Assembly (NCBI GenBank): GCA_023436205.1
Contig: JAEZKC010000099.1
Span: 1-64,000 of the forward strand
From: Fibrobacterota bacterium
Lineage (GTDB): Bacteria; Fibrobacterota; Chitinivibrionia; Chitinivibrionales; Chitinispirillaceae
Reading direction: 5' to 3'
DNA length: 64,000 nt
The notes beneath the pieces were generated by a model. It did not search any database and had not been told where the DNA came from. It worked only from the letters and a program-made list of their open reading frames with translations. The translations under genes were made by a program, and so were the position numbers. The first letter of the stretch is position 1. Each line of letters opens with the position of its first letter. This document shows positions 42,940 to 51,299 of this stretch, piece by piece.

Positions 42940-43785
42940 TCAGAACCAGATCTCACGACTATCTTCTGCAAACTTCTCAAAGGAGATGGGCTCTCTGCCG
43001 AGGAGTTCCCTCGTCGTATTTGTTAATTTTGAGGCCAGTCCGAATTTTGCTGCCGAATACAATGCGATCATAACCAGAATATACATCCGGTTAAGACCTC
43101 TTCGGCGCATTGTACAATAGAAATTCATCGCTGATGGATTGGTATAGGTTATCGGACGATGCAGTACACGGCTCAGTATTTCTGCAGCCTGGAAATAGGT
43201 GATGCTTTCTGATCCTGTCAATTCGTAAGCTTTATTCTCATGCCCAGGCATAGTTAAAACTTTACAGGCTACAGCTGAAATATCTCTGGCATCAATAAAG
43301 CTGGTCTTCCCTTTGCCTGCCGGCACAAATATCCTATTTCCCTCTTTAATGTCCTCTTTATGGGTGGTGGATAGATTCTGCATGAAAAAACTGGGCCGCA
43401 GAAACGTGTAAGGGATAGTGCTTCTGATAGTACACTGCTCGATTTCATGATGAGGAACAAAGGGATTCCGTTCTACTCTCTGTAAAGACAAAAATACAAT
43501 CTGATGAATACCTGCTGCAGCAGCGGCGTTGATGAACGGGGCAATATACTTTTTTACATTGGAAATAGCGGGAGGGCGCATAAGGAAGATTCTGGTTATT
43601 CCTTTCAGGGCGGATTCGTAAGTGGAAAAATCATGGAAATCCAGATGAACGGTACCCTCCTCCCTGGTCTGGGCAGTCTGCTTTGAAGTTGCGGCCGCCA
43701 CTTCCACCCCTTTTTCCCTGAGCAGTCTCACCAGTTCTGAACCCACATTTCCGCTCGCTCCAGTAACCAGTATCCGCTCTCCCAT
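42940..43785 (-). CDS. NmrA-like atypical short-chain dehydrogenase
   Basis: A 281-residue NAD(P)-binding protein. I start at the ATG at 43785 (AAGGAG 10 bp upstream); an in-frame start further upstream would lie inside the palindrome. GASGNVG near residue 8 is the dinucleotide loop, and SFIDARDISAVACKVL near 165 is typical of NmrA/azoreductase-like members. The catalytic YxxxK is not evident, so a redox-sensing or quinone-reductase-like role is more likely than classical dehydrogenase activity. It is paired with a MarR gene, a common arrangement for quinone or electrophile response. Confidence 0.85.
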   Translation of the reverse strand: MGERILVTGASGNVGSELVRLLREKGVEVAAATSKQTAQTREEGTVHLDFHDFSTYESALKGITRIFLMRPPAISNVKKYIAPFINAAAAAGIHQIVFLSLQRVERNPFVPHHEIEQCTIRSTIPYTFLRPSFFMQNLSTTHKEDIKEGNRIFVPAGKGKTSFIDARDISAVACKVLTMPGHENKAYELTGSESITYFQAAEILSRVLHRPITYTNPSAMNFYCTMRRRGLNRMYILVMIALYSAAKFGLASKLTNTTRELLGREPISFEKFAEDSREIWF

Positions 43786-43815
43786 ACCAGACTCCTTTGT
43801 AAGGTGGTTATAGGT

Positions 43816-43865
43816 GAAATATACGCTAAAATAGTTGCACATGCAACTATTTTAGCGTATATTTC
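43816..43865 (-). promoter_or_regulatory. 24-bp-arm palindrome over the SDR-marR promoter
   Basis: Two perfectly complementary 24-bp arms flank a 2-bp centre. On the minus strand the palindrome contains TTGCAT (43846-43841), a 17-bp spacer and TATATT (43823-43818), a good -35/-10 pair aimed at the SDR gene 33 bp downstream. The inner AGTTGCA/TGCAACT is the type of site bound by MarR dimers. Binding there would block RNA polymerase, giving autorepression of the operon. By symmetry a similar -35/-10 exists on the plus strand. Confidence 0.85.
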
Positions 43866-43902
43866 TCCTGTTTTGAACTGGATTTTTTTCTCTATTCAGC
43901 CA

Positions 43903-44319
43903 TCAGTCGTTTAGTATCAGTTTTCTTTTCTTTCCTCGTTCATCCACCGAAACAAAGGTGATGCTGGTAGAGAAAACTTCTTTCTCCATTGAGGAGGAGG
44001 GTTCATCCGCGTGAACTTGAATAAGATAGGTAACTGAAGTGTATCCGATTTTCTGGCGGGTAATATTGAAACGGAGAATTGCACCGTTCACCACCCGTTG
44101 TTTGAATTCAAGGCTGTGCATGGCACGGGTAACCAGCACTCTGCCGGGGTAGTCTTTTGATGCTGCCATCCAGGCGAATTCATCGGACCATTTTAAAAGC
44201 TGACCACCAAAAAGATAACCATGGTGATTAAGGTGTTCTGGGCGAACCAGGCAGAAAGTTTCCACAGTAGCTCCGGAAGAGGTAAATTGCAATATAATTG
44301 AGGAGACCTCAAGCGGCAA
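43903..44319 (-). CDS. Acyl-CoA thioesterase, hotdog fold
   Basis: A 138-residue hotdog enzyme with HLNHHGYLFGGQLLKWSDEFAWMAA near residue 30, which contains the catalytic Asn/Asp region of the YciA/BFIT-type acyl-CoA hydrolases, and TRAMHSLEFKQRVVNGAIL. The likely start is TTG at 44319; no ATG lies in the first 30 codons. It hydrolyses acyl-CoA to free acid and CoA. The stop of the GyrI-like gene is about 20 bp upstream. Confidence 0.85.
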   Translation of the reverse strand: MPLEVSSIILQFTSSGATVETFCLVRPEHLNHHGYLFGGQLLKWSDEFAWMAASKDYPGRVLVTRAMHSLEFKQRVVNGAILRFNITRQKIGYTSVTYLIQVHADEPSSSMEKEVFSTSITFVSVDERGKKRKLILND

Positions 44320-44340
44320 CGGCTGAGATCTCCGGAGGTA

Positions 44341-44799
44341 CTATTCTAACACAAACATGACCTTAGTCAGGAGTTCTTCCGGAAGAGTTTCTGCAGGATC
44401 GTTGAGGTAGATTTCACAGGCGATGCCTTTTGTTTTGAGCCCCTTTCCTTTAACAAACTGGGTGAGCTCTCCATAGGCCTCTCCGATTTCTGAATAGGGT
44501 CCCTTGTAAATGCAGCTTGCTACTCTTCCCCCGATGGTCTTGTTGGCTTCGATCTGGTTCAAACCCAGTACTGGGTGGTTTACAGGAAGGCCAATTTCCA
44601 TATCGAGGCTTTCCATATCATCGTTGAAATAGGCTATGTAGGGAGGTCCGGCCGGAACTTCACCGATTTCTTTGAGGTAATTCTCGATTTTGCCGAATGC
44701 TGCACCGACCACCGATGGGATTTCAGTAGCCGGTATCTTCTTGGAAATGGATAACGCTGGCTGCTGAGGGACCACTGTTACATCAAATTCACTGACCAT
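44341..44799 (-). CDS. GyrI-like effector-binding domain protein
   Basis: A 152-residue single-domain protein of the GyrI/AraC effector-binding type (VSEFDVTVVPQQPALSISKKIP; PYIAYFNDDMESLDMEIGLPV; ASCIYKGPYSEIGEAYGELTQFV; CEIYLNDPAETLPEELLTKVMFVL). There is no DNA-binding domain. Such proteins bind or hydrolyse small hydrophobic or cyclopropanoid compounds. AAGGAG lies 6-7 bp before the ATG. Confidence 0.88.
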   Translation of the reverse strand: MVSEFDVTVVPQQPALSISKKIPATEIPSVVGAAFGKIENYLKEIGEVPAGPPYIAYFNDDMESLDMEIGLPVNHPVLGLNQIEANKTIGGRVASCIYKGPYSEIGEAYGELTQFVKGKGLKTKGIACEIYLNDPAETLPEELLTKVMFVLE

Positions 44800-44827
44800 A
44801 AGCTTCTCCTTGTTGGGCCCGATTTAA

Positions 44828-44849
44828 CCGATGCATATTCGTGCATCGG
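44828..44849. promoter_or_regulatory. 8-bp inverted repeat upstream of GyrI-like gene
   Basis: CCGATGCA and TGCATCGG flank a 6-nt centre, about 30 bp before the start of the GyrI-like gene. It has no U run, so an operator is likelier than a terminator. The inner TGCA echoes the MarR-type palindrome at 43816. Confidence 0.45.
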
Positions 44850-44889
44850 GGAGACATAAAAATTATCAGCACTGCCCATGCCAAAGAGT

Positions 44890-44921
44890 AAAAAAAAAAG
44901 GGACACCCGAAAGTGTCCCTT
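44890..44921 (-). terminator. Rho-independent terminator after GGGtGRT gene
   Basis: On the minus strand a perfect 9-bp stem (AAGGGACAC/GTGTCCCTT) with a 6-nt loop is followed by eight more T. It ends the NifU-like/GGGtGRT operon. Confidence 0.93.
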
Positions 44922-44945
44922 AAACAGCACATTCAAAATTGAAAA

Positions 44946-45962
44946 TCAGGCAGGAACCGCTTCTTTCTTTGCTGCCTGTTCAAGTGCCACGGCGATGGCC
45001 ACTGAGGCTCCAACCATGGGGTTGTTACCCATACCCAGAAATCCCATCATCTCCACGTGGGCAGGTACCGATGATGAACCGGCGAACTGCGCATCGGAGT
45101 GCATTCTTCCCATAGTGTCGGTCATGCCGTAAGAAGCTGGACCGGCTGCCATGTTGTCAGGGTGCAGTGTACGTCCTGTACCGCCACCTGATGCCACCGA
45201 GAAGTATTTCTTTCCATTCTCGATGCATTCTTTCTTGTAGGTTCCGGCAACGGGGTGCTGGAAACGGGTGGGGTTGGTGGAGTTTCCGGTGATAGAAACG
45301 TCAACGCCTTCATGGTGATTGATGGCCACACCTTCGCGTACGTCATCTGCTCCGTAACACTTTACAGCTGCTCTTTCACCCTTGGAGTAGGCAATTTCTC
45401 TGACGATGTTGAGCTTGCCGCTGTTGTAGTCGAACTTGGTCTGCACATAAGTGAAACCGTTGATTCTTGAGATGATCTGAGCGGCATCTTTGCCAAGACC
45501 ATTGAGAATCACACGTAAAGGTTCCTTGCGTGCCTTGTTTGCGCTCTTGGCAAGACCGATCGCACCCTCGGCAGCTGCGAATGATTCGTGTCCGGCCAGA
45601 AATGCGAAGCACTTGGTTTCTTCCAGAAGCAGCATCGATGCTAGGTTGCCATGGCCAAGACCAACTTTTCTGTCATCAGCAACAGATCCGGGAATGCAGA
45701 ATGCCTGCAGACCTTCTCCAAGAACTTTGGCGATTTCGCTGGCCTTGGTAACGCCTTTTTTGATGGCGATGGCAGCACCAAGAATGTATGCCCAGCATGC
45801 ATTTTCAAATGCAATAGGCTGGATTTCCTTCACGATGTTGTAAACGTCAACACCTTCATCCTCGCAAACCTTCCTGGCATCCTCAAGTGAAGACATGCCG
45901 TACTTGGCCAGCACAGGAGTGATTTGATTTATTCTTCTGTCGTATCCTTCAAAAAGAGCCAT
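44946..45962 (-). CDS. GGGtGRT family protein
   Basis: A 338-residue cytosolic protein with the family-naming motif ASGGGTGRTLHPDNMAAG in its C-terminal third, followed by HSDAQFAGSSSVPAHVEMMGFLGMGNNPMVG. It is Gly/Ala-rich and resembles no enzyme class I can assign. AGGAGG lies before the ATG. It is always or often found after an IscU/NifU-like gene in anaerobes, as here (20 bp apart). A role in iron-sulfur biology is inferred from that partner only. Confidence 0.9.
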   Translation of the reverse strand: MALFEGYDRRINQITPVLAKYGMSSLEDARKVCEDEGVDVYNIVKEIQPIAFENACWAYILGAAIAIKKGVTKASEIAKVLGEGLQAFCIPGSVADDRKVGLGHGNLASMLLLEETKCFAFLAGHESFAAAEGAIGLAKSANKARKEPLRVILNGLGKDAAQIISRINGFTYVQTKFDYNSGKLNIVREIAYSKGERAAVKCYGADDVREGVAINHHEGVDVSITGNSTNPTRFQHPVAGTYKKECIENGKKYFSVASGGGTGRTLHPDNMAAGPASYGMTDTMGRMHSDAQFAGSSSVPAHVEMMGFLGMGNNPMVGASVAIAVALEQAAKKEAVPA

Positions 45963-45982
45963 TTGTATGTTCCTCCTGCTTA

Positions 45983-46675
45983 TTACTGATGTCTGGGGTT
46001 GATGTATTTGACAGCTTCCTTGAATCTGCCGTAGGAACCGGTCGCCTTCTTGAGTGCCTCGTTGGCATCTGTGCCTTTGTCAATCGCTTCCATCATTTTG
46101 CCCAGGTGAACGAATTCGTAACCGATGACTTCGTCGTTTTCGTCAAGAGCAAGTGTCTTGATGTAGCCTTCGGCCATTTCCAGGTAACGAACACCCTTGG
46201 CCACAGTTCCGTAAAGAGTTCCAACCTGGCTTCTCAAACCTTTGCCAAGATCTTCAAGACCGGCACCGATGGGAAGACCGCCTTCGGAAAATGCAGTCTG
46301 TGATCTTCCGTAAACAATCTGCAGGAACAGTTCGCGCATTGCGGTGTTGATTGCATCGCAGACAAGGTCGGTATTGAGCGCTTCCAGAATGGTTTTTCCG
46401 GGAAGGATTTCCGCGGCCATGGCTCCAGAGTGAGTCATACCCGAGCAGCCCAGAGTCTCAACCAGTGCTTCCTGGATGATTCCGTCTTTCACGTTGAGGG
46501 TCAGTTTGCAGGTTCCCTGCTGGGGGGCGCACCAGCCCACTCCGTGTGTGAGGCCGGAAATGTCCTTGACCTCCTTGGCCTGGACCCATTTGCCTTCCTG
46601 AGGAATCGGTGCCGGACCATGATCTGGCCCCTTGGCGACCTTGCACATGTGCTGTACTTCGGTGGAATATATCAT
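45983..46675 (-). CDS. NifU/IscU-like scaffold protein, partner of GGGtGRT
   Basis: A 230-residue protein. I start at the ATG at 46675 (AGGAG 7 bp upstream). Residues 25-130 resemble the IscU/NifU N-terminal fold: CAPQQGTCKLTLNVKDGIIQEA and the Cys loop LGCSGMTHSGAMAAEILPGKTILEAL, matching IscU GC-x-AxxAS-S plus GKT. The usual third Cys position is uncertain (VCDAIN). The C-terminal 100 residues are not part of classic IscU. It heads the operon with GGGtGRT and faces the DUF493 gene across a 250-bp divergent region. Confidence 0.85.
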   Translation of the reverse strand: MIYSTEVQHMCKVAKGPDHGPAPIPQEGKWVQAKEVKDISGLTHGVGWCAPQQGTCKLTLNVKDGIIQEALVETLGCSGMTHSGAMAAEILPGKTILEALNTDLVCDAINTAMRELFLQIVYGRSQTAFSEGGLPIGAGLEDLGKGLRSQVGTLYGTVAKGVRYLEMAEGYIKTLALDENDEVIGYEFVHLGKMMEAIDKGTDANEALKKATGSYGRFKEAVKYINPRHQ

Positions 46676-46925
46676 TGTAGCACTCCTGGTTTTTGGTTGA
46701 GTCACAACGGTTGAATTCTGCAAGCCAAATCGCGCAATGCGTTCCGGATACAGGAGGTGAAATATGCATTGTGCCTCTAGGCTTTGGAAGAGAAAAAGAC
46801 CAGTAGCCCGCAGCTGAAGGTCAGAAACAATTGTGACGGGAGATTCAAATGCGTCCCTAAATATATTTTCCCTGCATCCGAATACTGAGGCTATATATAA
46901 GGAATAAGCAGAAGGGGATGTTGGA

Positions 46926-47177
46926 ATGCAGAATAGACCTGAAATCAGCTATCCATGTGAATGGACCTATACCATTATCGGAAGTGATCCAAACCTGATG
47001 CGGGTGGCCGTGGGATCGGTAATCCAGCCCGGAACCTTTACGGTGGATGAGTCCCGCATCAGCCGTACGGGAAAGTACATGAGCCTTAGTGTTCAGCTGG
47101 TTGTGTTCAGCCAGGAGGAACGCGACCGCTACTACGGTGGACTGGGACGTCATAAGGATATTAAAATGGTACTGTAG
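46926..47177 (+). CDS. DUF493 (YbeD-like) protein
   Basis: An 83-residue protein with the ferredoxin-like pattern of the DUF493 family: YPCEWTYTIIGSDPNLMRVAV at the N-terminus and GKYMSLSVQLVVFSQEERDRYYGGLGRHKDIKMVL at the end. The fold resembles an ACT-like regulatory domain. YbeD in E. coli lies next to lipoate genes, but no such genes are near here. The function is unknown. Confidence 0.88.
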   Translation: MQNRPEISYPCEWTYTIIGSDPNLMRVAVGSVIQPGTFTVDESRISRTGKYMSLSVQLVVFSQEERDRYYGGLGRHKDIKMVL

Positions 47178-47300
47178 AAGGCAAGGTAGACCAAGTTGCA
47201 GGCCGAATTATAAATCTTGAACATTCCTATGCGTATGTGCTTTTTTAGTCTTGATCTTATTTTTGTCAGTCGGTTTTAAACTAATCTGGGGTAAGAATAT

Positions 47301-47334
47301 AAAAAGGCCTTCAAATATCAGTTTTGAAGGCCTT
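47301..47334 (-). terminator. Terminator after tRNA-Lys, possibly bidirectional
   Basis: A 12-bp stem (AAGGCCTTCAAA with TTTTGAAGGCCTT) encloses a short loop. On the minus strand it is followed by T residues and lies about 10 bp past the tRNA end. On the plus strand it could also stop DUF493 transcription. Confidence 0.85.
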
Positions 47335-47344
47335 CATTATTCAG

Positions 47345-47417
<73 letters not shown>

Positions 47418-47481
47418 ATTGTTTTCAATGCTGCGAGAGCAATAAATTACATTCCTGCAAGAAAGAATCCAAGTTTTTTTT

Positions 47482-47986
47482 GTGCTTAGCCCATTAAACG
47501 ATTTCTCTCTCCTTGATATCTCGCTTCATGGGCACTACGCTCAGATGAACCTCTTTGAGGGAAATGTGATTAAGGAAATAGGCATTGGCGATTTCTGGGG
47601 ACCCATGGGGCCGGGGAACACGTTTCTCAGAAATGTGGTGCAGGGCCAGGGTTTGTTTTTGTATGATCATTCGCACGGGCAGAATTTTGTGGGGAACACA
47701 AGCACCGTGTGGGATGATGATGGCACATCTGACAACACGCTCAGGCACGGGGAAACTGTGATAGGCGAGTCTACTTTATTGAACAGTGCGATCAATGATT
47801 ACAACATCCTGGCCTCCCATTGTGAGTCTTGACGTGAAGTTCATCACAAGGATATCCCCGCAAAATATTCAGTCTGGTAATAACAGAATAGATCTGGGCA
47901 AAAGAGGAATTCCTGCAGGATTGTACCTTGTTTCTCTTAAATGGGGGAATGTAAACCTGGTTAAAAGAGTTATGATAGGGAAATAA
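47482..47986 (+). pseudogene. Decayed beta-helix protein with sorting-domain tail
   Basis: The first fragment (47482-47832) encodes beta-helix-like rungs such as NLFEGNVIKEIGIGDFWG and GNTFLRNVVQGQGLFLYDH, with no signal peptide and no upstream part. A second fragment in another frame (about 47837-47986) encodes NRIDLGKRGIPAGLYLVSL and ends in VNLVKRVMIGK, which resembles the C-terminal type A sorting domain of type IX secreted proteins. The frame change and missing N-terminus mark it as a remnant of a larger secreted polysaccharide-degrading or adhesive protein. It lies 65 bp from tRNA-Lys. Confidence 0.7.
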
Positions 47987-48126
47987 TCCAGAATTTTTCA
48001 TCCTAAAGAGGACTGCAGGGAACCGCGGTCCTCCCAATTTTCAGCAGGTAATGATCTCAAATTTAGGCTTCTGGTGTTTCCATCTGCTTTTTTTTCCACT
48101 CAGACCTCCTCCGTAATGTATTATTA

Positions 48127-48144
48127 TGTGCTCAATAATGCACA
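48127..48144. promoter_or_regulatory. Possible operator of the XRE regulator
   Basis: TGTGC and GCACA flank 8 bp, 19 bp before the ATG of the XRE gene. The placement fits autoregulation, but the arms are short. Confidence 0.3.
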
Positions 48145-48162
48145 CACTATCAAAGGTGACTC

Positions 48163-48396
48163 ATGAAACGCATAAGTAAAAAACGTAATCTTAAAATTCT
48201 CGGCGACGCATTAAAAAAGGCAAGAATCGATGCCGGTTTGTCTCAGAACGACCTGTCGAAATTAACTGACATCGACAGAGCATATATCAGTCGAACTGAA
48301 AGAGGGTTGCATAACCCCAATATTATTACCCTGTGTGTTCTTTGTAAGTACCTGGAATTATCACTGTCTGATGCTTGTGAAGGGATGCCGGTGTAA
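48163..48396 (+). CDS. XRE-family transcriptional regulator
   Basis: A 77-residue lambda-repressor-like HTH protein (LGDALKKARIDAGLSQNDLSKLTDIDRAYISRTERGLHNPNIITL). The pattern LSQ-x-DLS...I-R-YIS-ER-x-H-P is typical. There is no sensor domain. AAAGGTG lies 7 bp before the ATG. It resembles regulators of small accessory modules or restriction systems, but neither is near; a cupin gene follows 107 bp later. Confidence 0.9.
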   Translation: MKRISKKRNLKILGDALKKARIDAGLSQNDLSKLTDIDRAYISRTERGLHNPNIITLCVLCKYLELSLSDACEGMPV

Positions 48397-48503
48397 AACA
48401 ACTGTGGCACGTATCGGTGCAACAGATAGCGTTTCAATGCAAGTTCTCGACTTCACCCGATCCTGCTGTTTCAGGTTCTGAAAAGATTTATAAGGGAAAT
48501 CCT

Positions 48504-48947
48504 ATGGACAAGCCGTTAGCTTATTTTTTTATTATCATCTGTTCTATTGTCATCTGCTCCTTTTCCGGTGATTACAATCAGGAGGTCGTGGTTGAACCCC
48601 TACTCAAAACAGATACTACTTCTGTCGGGCAAAGTATTAATTACCCTTGCGGAACCAACGAAGAGGTATCAATGGTGAAAGTGGTTATCGCACCCGGCAA
48701 GGAAACCAGATGGCACAAGCACTCTTTCCCGGTGTTTGCTTTCGTGGAAAAGGGGACACTGACTGTGGATATCGAAAACCATGGGACACAGACGTTTGTC
48801 CAAGGGTCCACTTTTGCGGAAGTCATCGATACGTATCATAACGGGAAAAATACAGGTAAAGAGGATGTGGTGCTCATCGCCATTTACATGGGACAAAAAG
48901 GCAAGGCTCTGTCGGAAAAGAGAACAGAGCAGAATAAGGTTAAATAA
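48504..48947 (+). CDS. Secreted single-domain cupin
   Basis: A 147-residue protein with an N-terminal hydrophobic segment (about residues 5-20, FFIIICSIVICSFSG). If LICS-type processing occurs it could be a lipoprotein, but the box is imperfect. The cupin core has WHKHSFPVFAFVEKGTLTVDI near residue 68 with the two His and one Glu ligands, and a fourth ligand in DTYHNG. Substrate unknown. The start is taken at 48504; the longer in-frame extension has no conserved content. Confidence 0.8.
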   Translation: MDKPLAYFFIIICSIVICSFSGDYNQEVVVEPLLKTDTTSVGQSINYPCGTNEEVSMVKVVIAPGKETRWHKHSFPVFAFVEKGTLTVDIENHGTQTFVQGSTFAEVIDTYHNGKNTGKEDVVLIAIYMGQKGKALSEKRTEQNKVK

Positions 48948-48986
48948 TTATACTGATCACTTCTGGTGCAAGCCAAAAGTGACCTC

Positions 48987-50333
48987 CTAATCTCTAATAA
49001 GCGCCACAGTCTCACTTGCGGTATCCAGACCATTCAGAATCTGACGAATCTCTTTGATTTGAGACTGAAGACGCACCAGCCGTTCTCCTTCAAGCTTGGG
49101 AGTGGCGATCATGCGCTTCTGCAGCGGGTCCATCCAGCCGCCATTGGGCTTTTTAAAGGCAAAGTGCAGATGGGGGCCGGTAGAGGTTCCTGTGTTGCCC
49201 ACTTTTCCAATTATCTGCCGTGCTCTGACATGCTGTCCCTTATTTACCAGTCTTTTATGCAGGTGTAAATAGTAGGATGTGTATTTGTCAGAATGGCGGA
49301 TTGCTATATAATTGCCGTTGGCACCATCATAACTTGATATGACCACTGTTCCCTCCGCTACCGCATACACAGGAGTTCCTGTTGGGGCCCGGTAGTCCAC
49401 GCCAGTATGCATGGCACGCCTGCCATGAACTGGATGTATTCGCCAGCCGTAGCTTGAACTGATATGAAGCCTGTCAAGTGGGTAGCGTAAACCTGAATGG
49501 ATGAGCGCTTCCCCGTCCTCGGTATAATGGGCAGTGAAGGATGACTTGAGATCACCATCATCATAAAAAAATGCTTCATGAGACCCCGCCTTTACACCTT
49601 CATATGCAGTGTAAATCACCTGTCCATCAATTCTGACACTGTCCTGAAAAAAACGTTCCTTGAGAAGTACTTTGAAACGGTCGCCAGCGCGCGCCTGAGT
49701 GCGAAAGGAAATTTTACATAGCAGTACCCCGTTTACCACTCCTACCATGGCTGGCGGTATGCCTTCGGTGCGAAGAGTTTGATCCAGTGATGATCCCTCT
49801 TCCAGTGCACCATCGATGAAACGGTATTTCACCGTGGTGGGACGTTCGACTTTTTCATAGACCAGTGTACTGTCTTTGTATACCAGCTTGTGAGTTATAC
49901 TTGGGTTTGGTGAGTAGGAGAAACTTTTTATTCTGGAGGTGTCCGCCGGGTCAAGATCCACTGAAATCGGTTCGCCTAAGGCAAGGTGAAGCAGTTCGAC
50001 AGAATCGCTGAGGGTATTTACTATGTTAAGAGAGGTCTGCACCGACAGCCCCAGATCAAGAACTGCCTGAAACATCCCCTGGCCGGCCTTAATCTCTCCC
50101 TCTCTATGATATTTTTTCTTCTTGAGCTCTGCAATTCTCTTTTCTTCGTATTTTATCTGCTTTCCCAGAGAATCCAGCCTGGCTTCTGTTTTTTTAAGCT
50201 CCGCCCGGTCCTTATTTTCTGAAGGATTCCACGACCGCACAATGTAAAAACAGCCAGTAATGATAAAGAGTACCAAAAAGATTCTTATAAGAGGAAACCT
50301 TTTCTTTCTGTAGCTGAAGCGCTTAACATCCAT
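48987..50333 (-). CDS. M23 family murein endopeptidase (membrane anchored)
   Basis: A 448-residue protein: membrane helix at about residues 15-33, coiled coil at about 40-80, a central OapA/LysM-like region, then an M23 LytM domain at about 285-395. Catalytic zinc ligands are seen in HTGVDYRAPTGTPVYAVAEG (H-x3-D) and GPHLHFAF (HxH), with HLHKRL between. All ligands are intact, so it should cleave peptidoglycan cross-links in the periplasm. It resembles the MepM/YebA group. Confidence 0.92.
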   Translation of the reverse strand: MDVKRFSYRKKRFPLIRIFLVLFIITGCFYIVRSWNPSENKDRAELKKTEARLDSLGKQIKYEEKRIAELKKKKYHREGEIKAGQGMFQAVLDLGLSVQTSLNIVNTLSDSVELLHLALGEPISVDLDPADTSRIKSFSYSPNPSITHKLVYKDSTLVYEKVERPTTVKYRFIDGALEEGSSLDQTLRTEGIPPAMVGVVNGVLLCKISFRTQARAGDRFKVLLKERFFQDSVRIDGQVIYTAYEGVKAGSHEAFFYDDGDLKSSFTAHYTEDGEALIHSGLRYPLDRLHISSSYGWRIHPVHGRRAMHTGVDYRAPTGTPVYAVAEGTVVISSYDGANGNYIAIRHSDKYTSYYLHLHKRLVNKGQHVRARQIIGKVGNTGTSTGPHLHFAFKKPNGGWMDPLQKRMIATPKLEGERLVRLQSQIKEIRQILNGLDTASETVALIRD

Positions 50334-50476
50334 CGTAAACCCTGTCTGGATAATAATTTACAGTTGTTTTGGTAGAAAAATATCATTTAGAAGAGGGATG
50401 ACCAAATTTTTGTGTGGATTTTTCAGGTGGTTTTACCGTTCACCGGCTTTCAGGTTTTCAACCAAACTGCTTTGGG

Positions 50477-50501
50477 ACCGGCGAGCCTTTAACTCGCCGG
50501 T
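50477..50501 (-). terminator. Hairpin after DUF4398-like lipoprotein gene
   Basis: A perfect 9-bp GC-rich stem (ACCGGCGAG/CTCGCCGGT) with a 7-nt loop lies 9 bp past the stop codon. No U run follows, so it may be a transcript-end stabiliser rather than an intrinsic terminator. Confidence 0.5.
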
Positions 50502-50509
50502 TGCACTGC

Positions 50510-51091
50510 TTACTTCGTGGGAACTACAAGCACCTCGATATCTTTCTTAACTGTTGTCACTTTTTCCTTGCCGGCGTTTGCTTTATCCCTGGCGGAAACC
50601 AAATCACCAGTATTGAGCAGATCGGATGCACTCGTCATCAGTATCTTGGCTGAATCGACATTGGCGGTCCAGGCGGTTACATCCATTTTGTTGTTCTGCG
50701 CGCTGGTTATCATCACGTTGACACTGTCTATCAAATTCTGAGTTTCAGAAATGGCTGTTACTGCTTCTGTACGGAATTTCTCCTTGTTCGCTTCTGTACT
50801 GCTAACGGCATTGGTCGCGGCTGCTTTGGAAATGGTAAGAAGCTCGGTCACCTTTGAATAATCTCTCATAAAGGATAGCTTCTTCTCCTGTTCCTGAATG
50901 GTGGCAGTGGCCAGATCGAAACTTGCCTGAGCTGAATCAAACTGCTCCTTGCTGTAAACATCTGCTGAAACAGCTTTTGCACTGTCAAGTGCAGCCTGGG
51001 CTTCGCTGACTGACTGCTGGGGGACCTTTGCACAGCCGGCAATAAGCCCAACTGTAACGAGTGATACTGCGATAATAATGAAACGGTTCAT
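50510..51091 (-). CDS. Coiled-coil lipoprotein, DUF4398-like
   Basis: A 193-residue lipoprotein: lipobox LIAGC (Cys20), then SEAQAALDSAKAVSADVYSKEQFDSAQASFDLA, the typical DUF4398 helix, and two further helical segments rich in Ala, Ser and Thr. The whole mature part is predicted to be helical bundle or coiled coil. It lies alone, with hairpins at both sides. AGGAG lies 7 bp before the ATG. Abundant Lpp-like structural roles are possible but unproven. Confidence 0.85.
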   Translation of the reverse strand: MNRFIIIAVSLVTVGLIAGCAKVPQQSVSEAQAALDSAKAVSADVYSKEQFDSAQASFDLATATIQEQEKKLSFMRDYSKVTELLTISKAAATNAVSSTEANKEKFRTEAVTAISETQNLIDSVNVMITSAQNNKMDVTAWTANVDSAKILMTSASDLLNTGDLVSARDKANAGKEKVTTVKKDIEVLVVPTK

Positions 51092-51126
51092 GAGTAACTC
51101 CTTTAAATATAAAGTAGAATAGTAAT

Positions 51127-51147
51127 CACATCAGAAAACCTGATGTG
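51127..51147. promoter_or_regulatory. Inverted repeat upstream of the lipoprotein gene
   Basis: CACATCAG and CTGATGTG flank 5 nt, about 36 bp before the lipoprotein start. It could be an operator or a 5' leader hairpin on the minus strand. Confidence 0.4.
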
Positions 51148-51299
51148 TTCAGTTGATTATCTTGAGATAAATCTGAATAGACTACGACGAAAAAACAAAG
51201 CCTGCTTCAGATCTTCAGAAACTGTTTGGAACGATGTACTGAATGATAGCTAGATTCGCAGGTGAATTCTGTTGGAGAGCGAACAGGAGGTGAATGATT

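Noticed and set aside
48163..48947. Toxin-antitoxin or restriction module around the XRE gene
   Set aside because: The next gene is a secreted cupin and no toxin or methylase gene is present.
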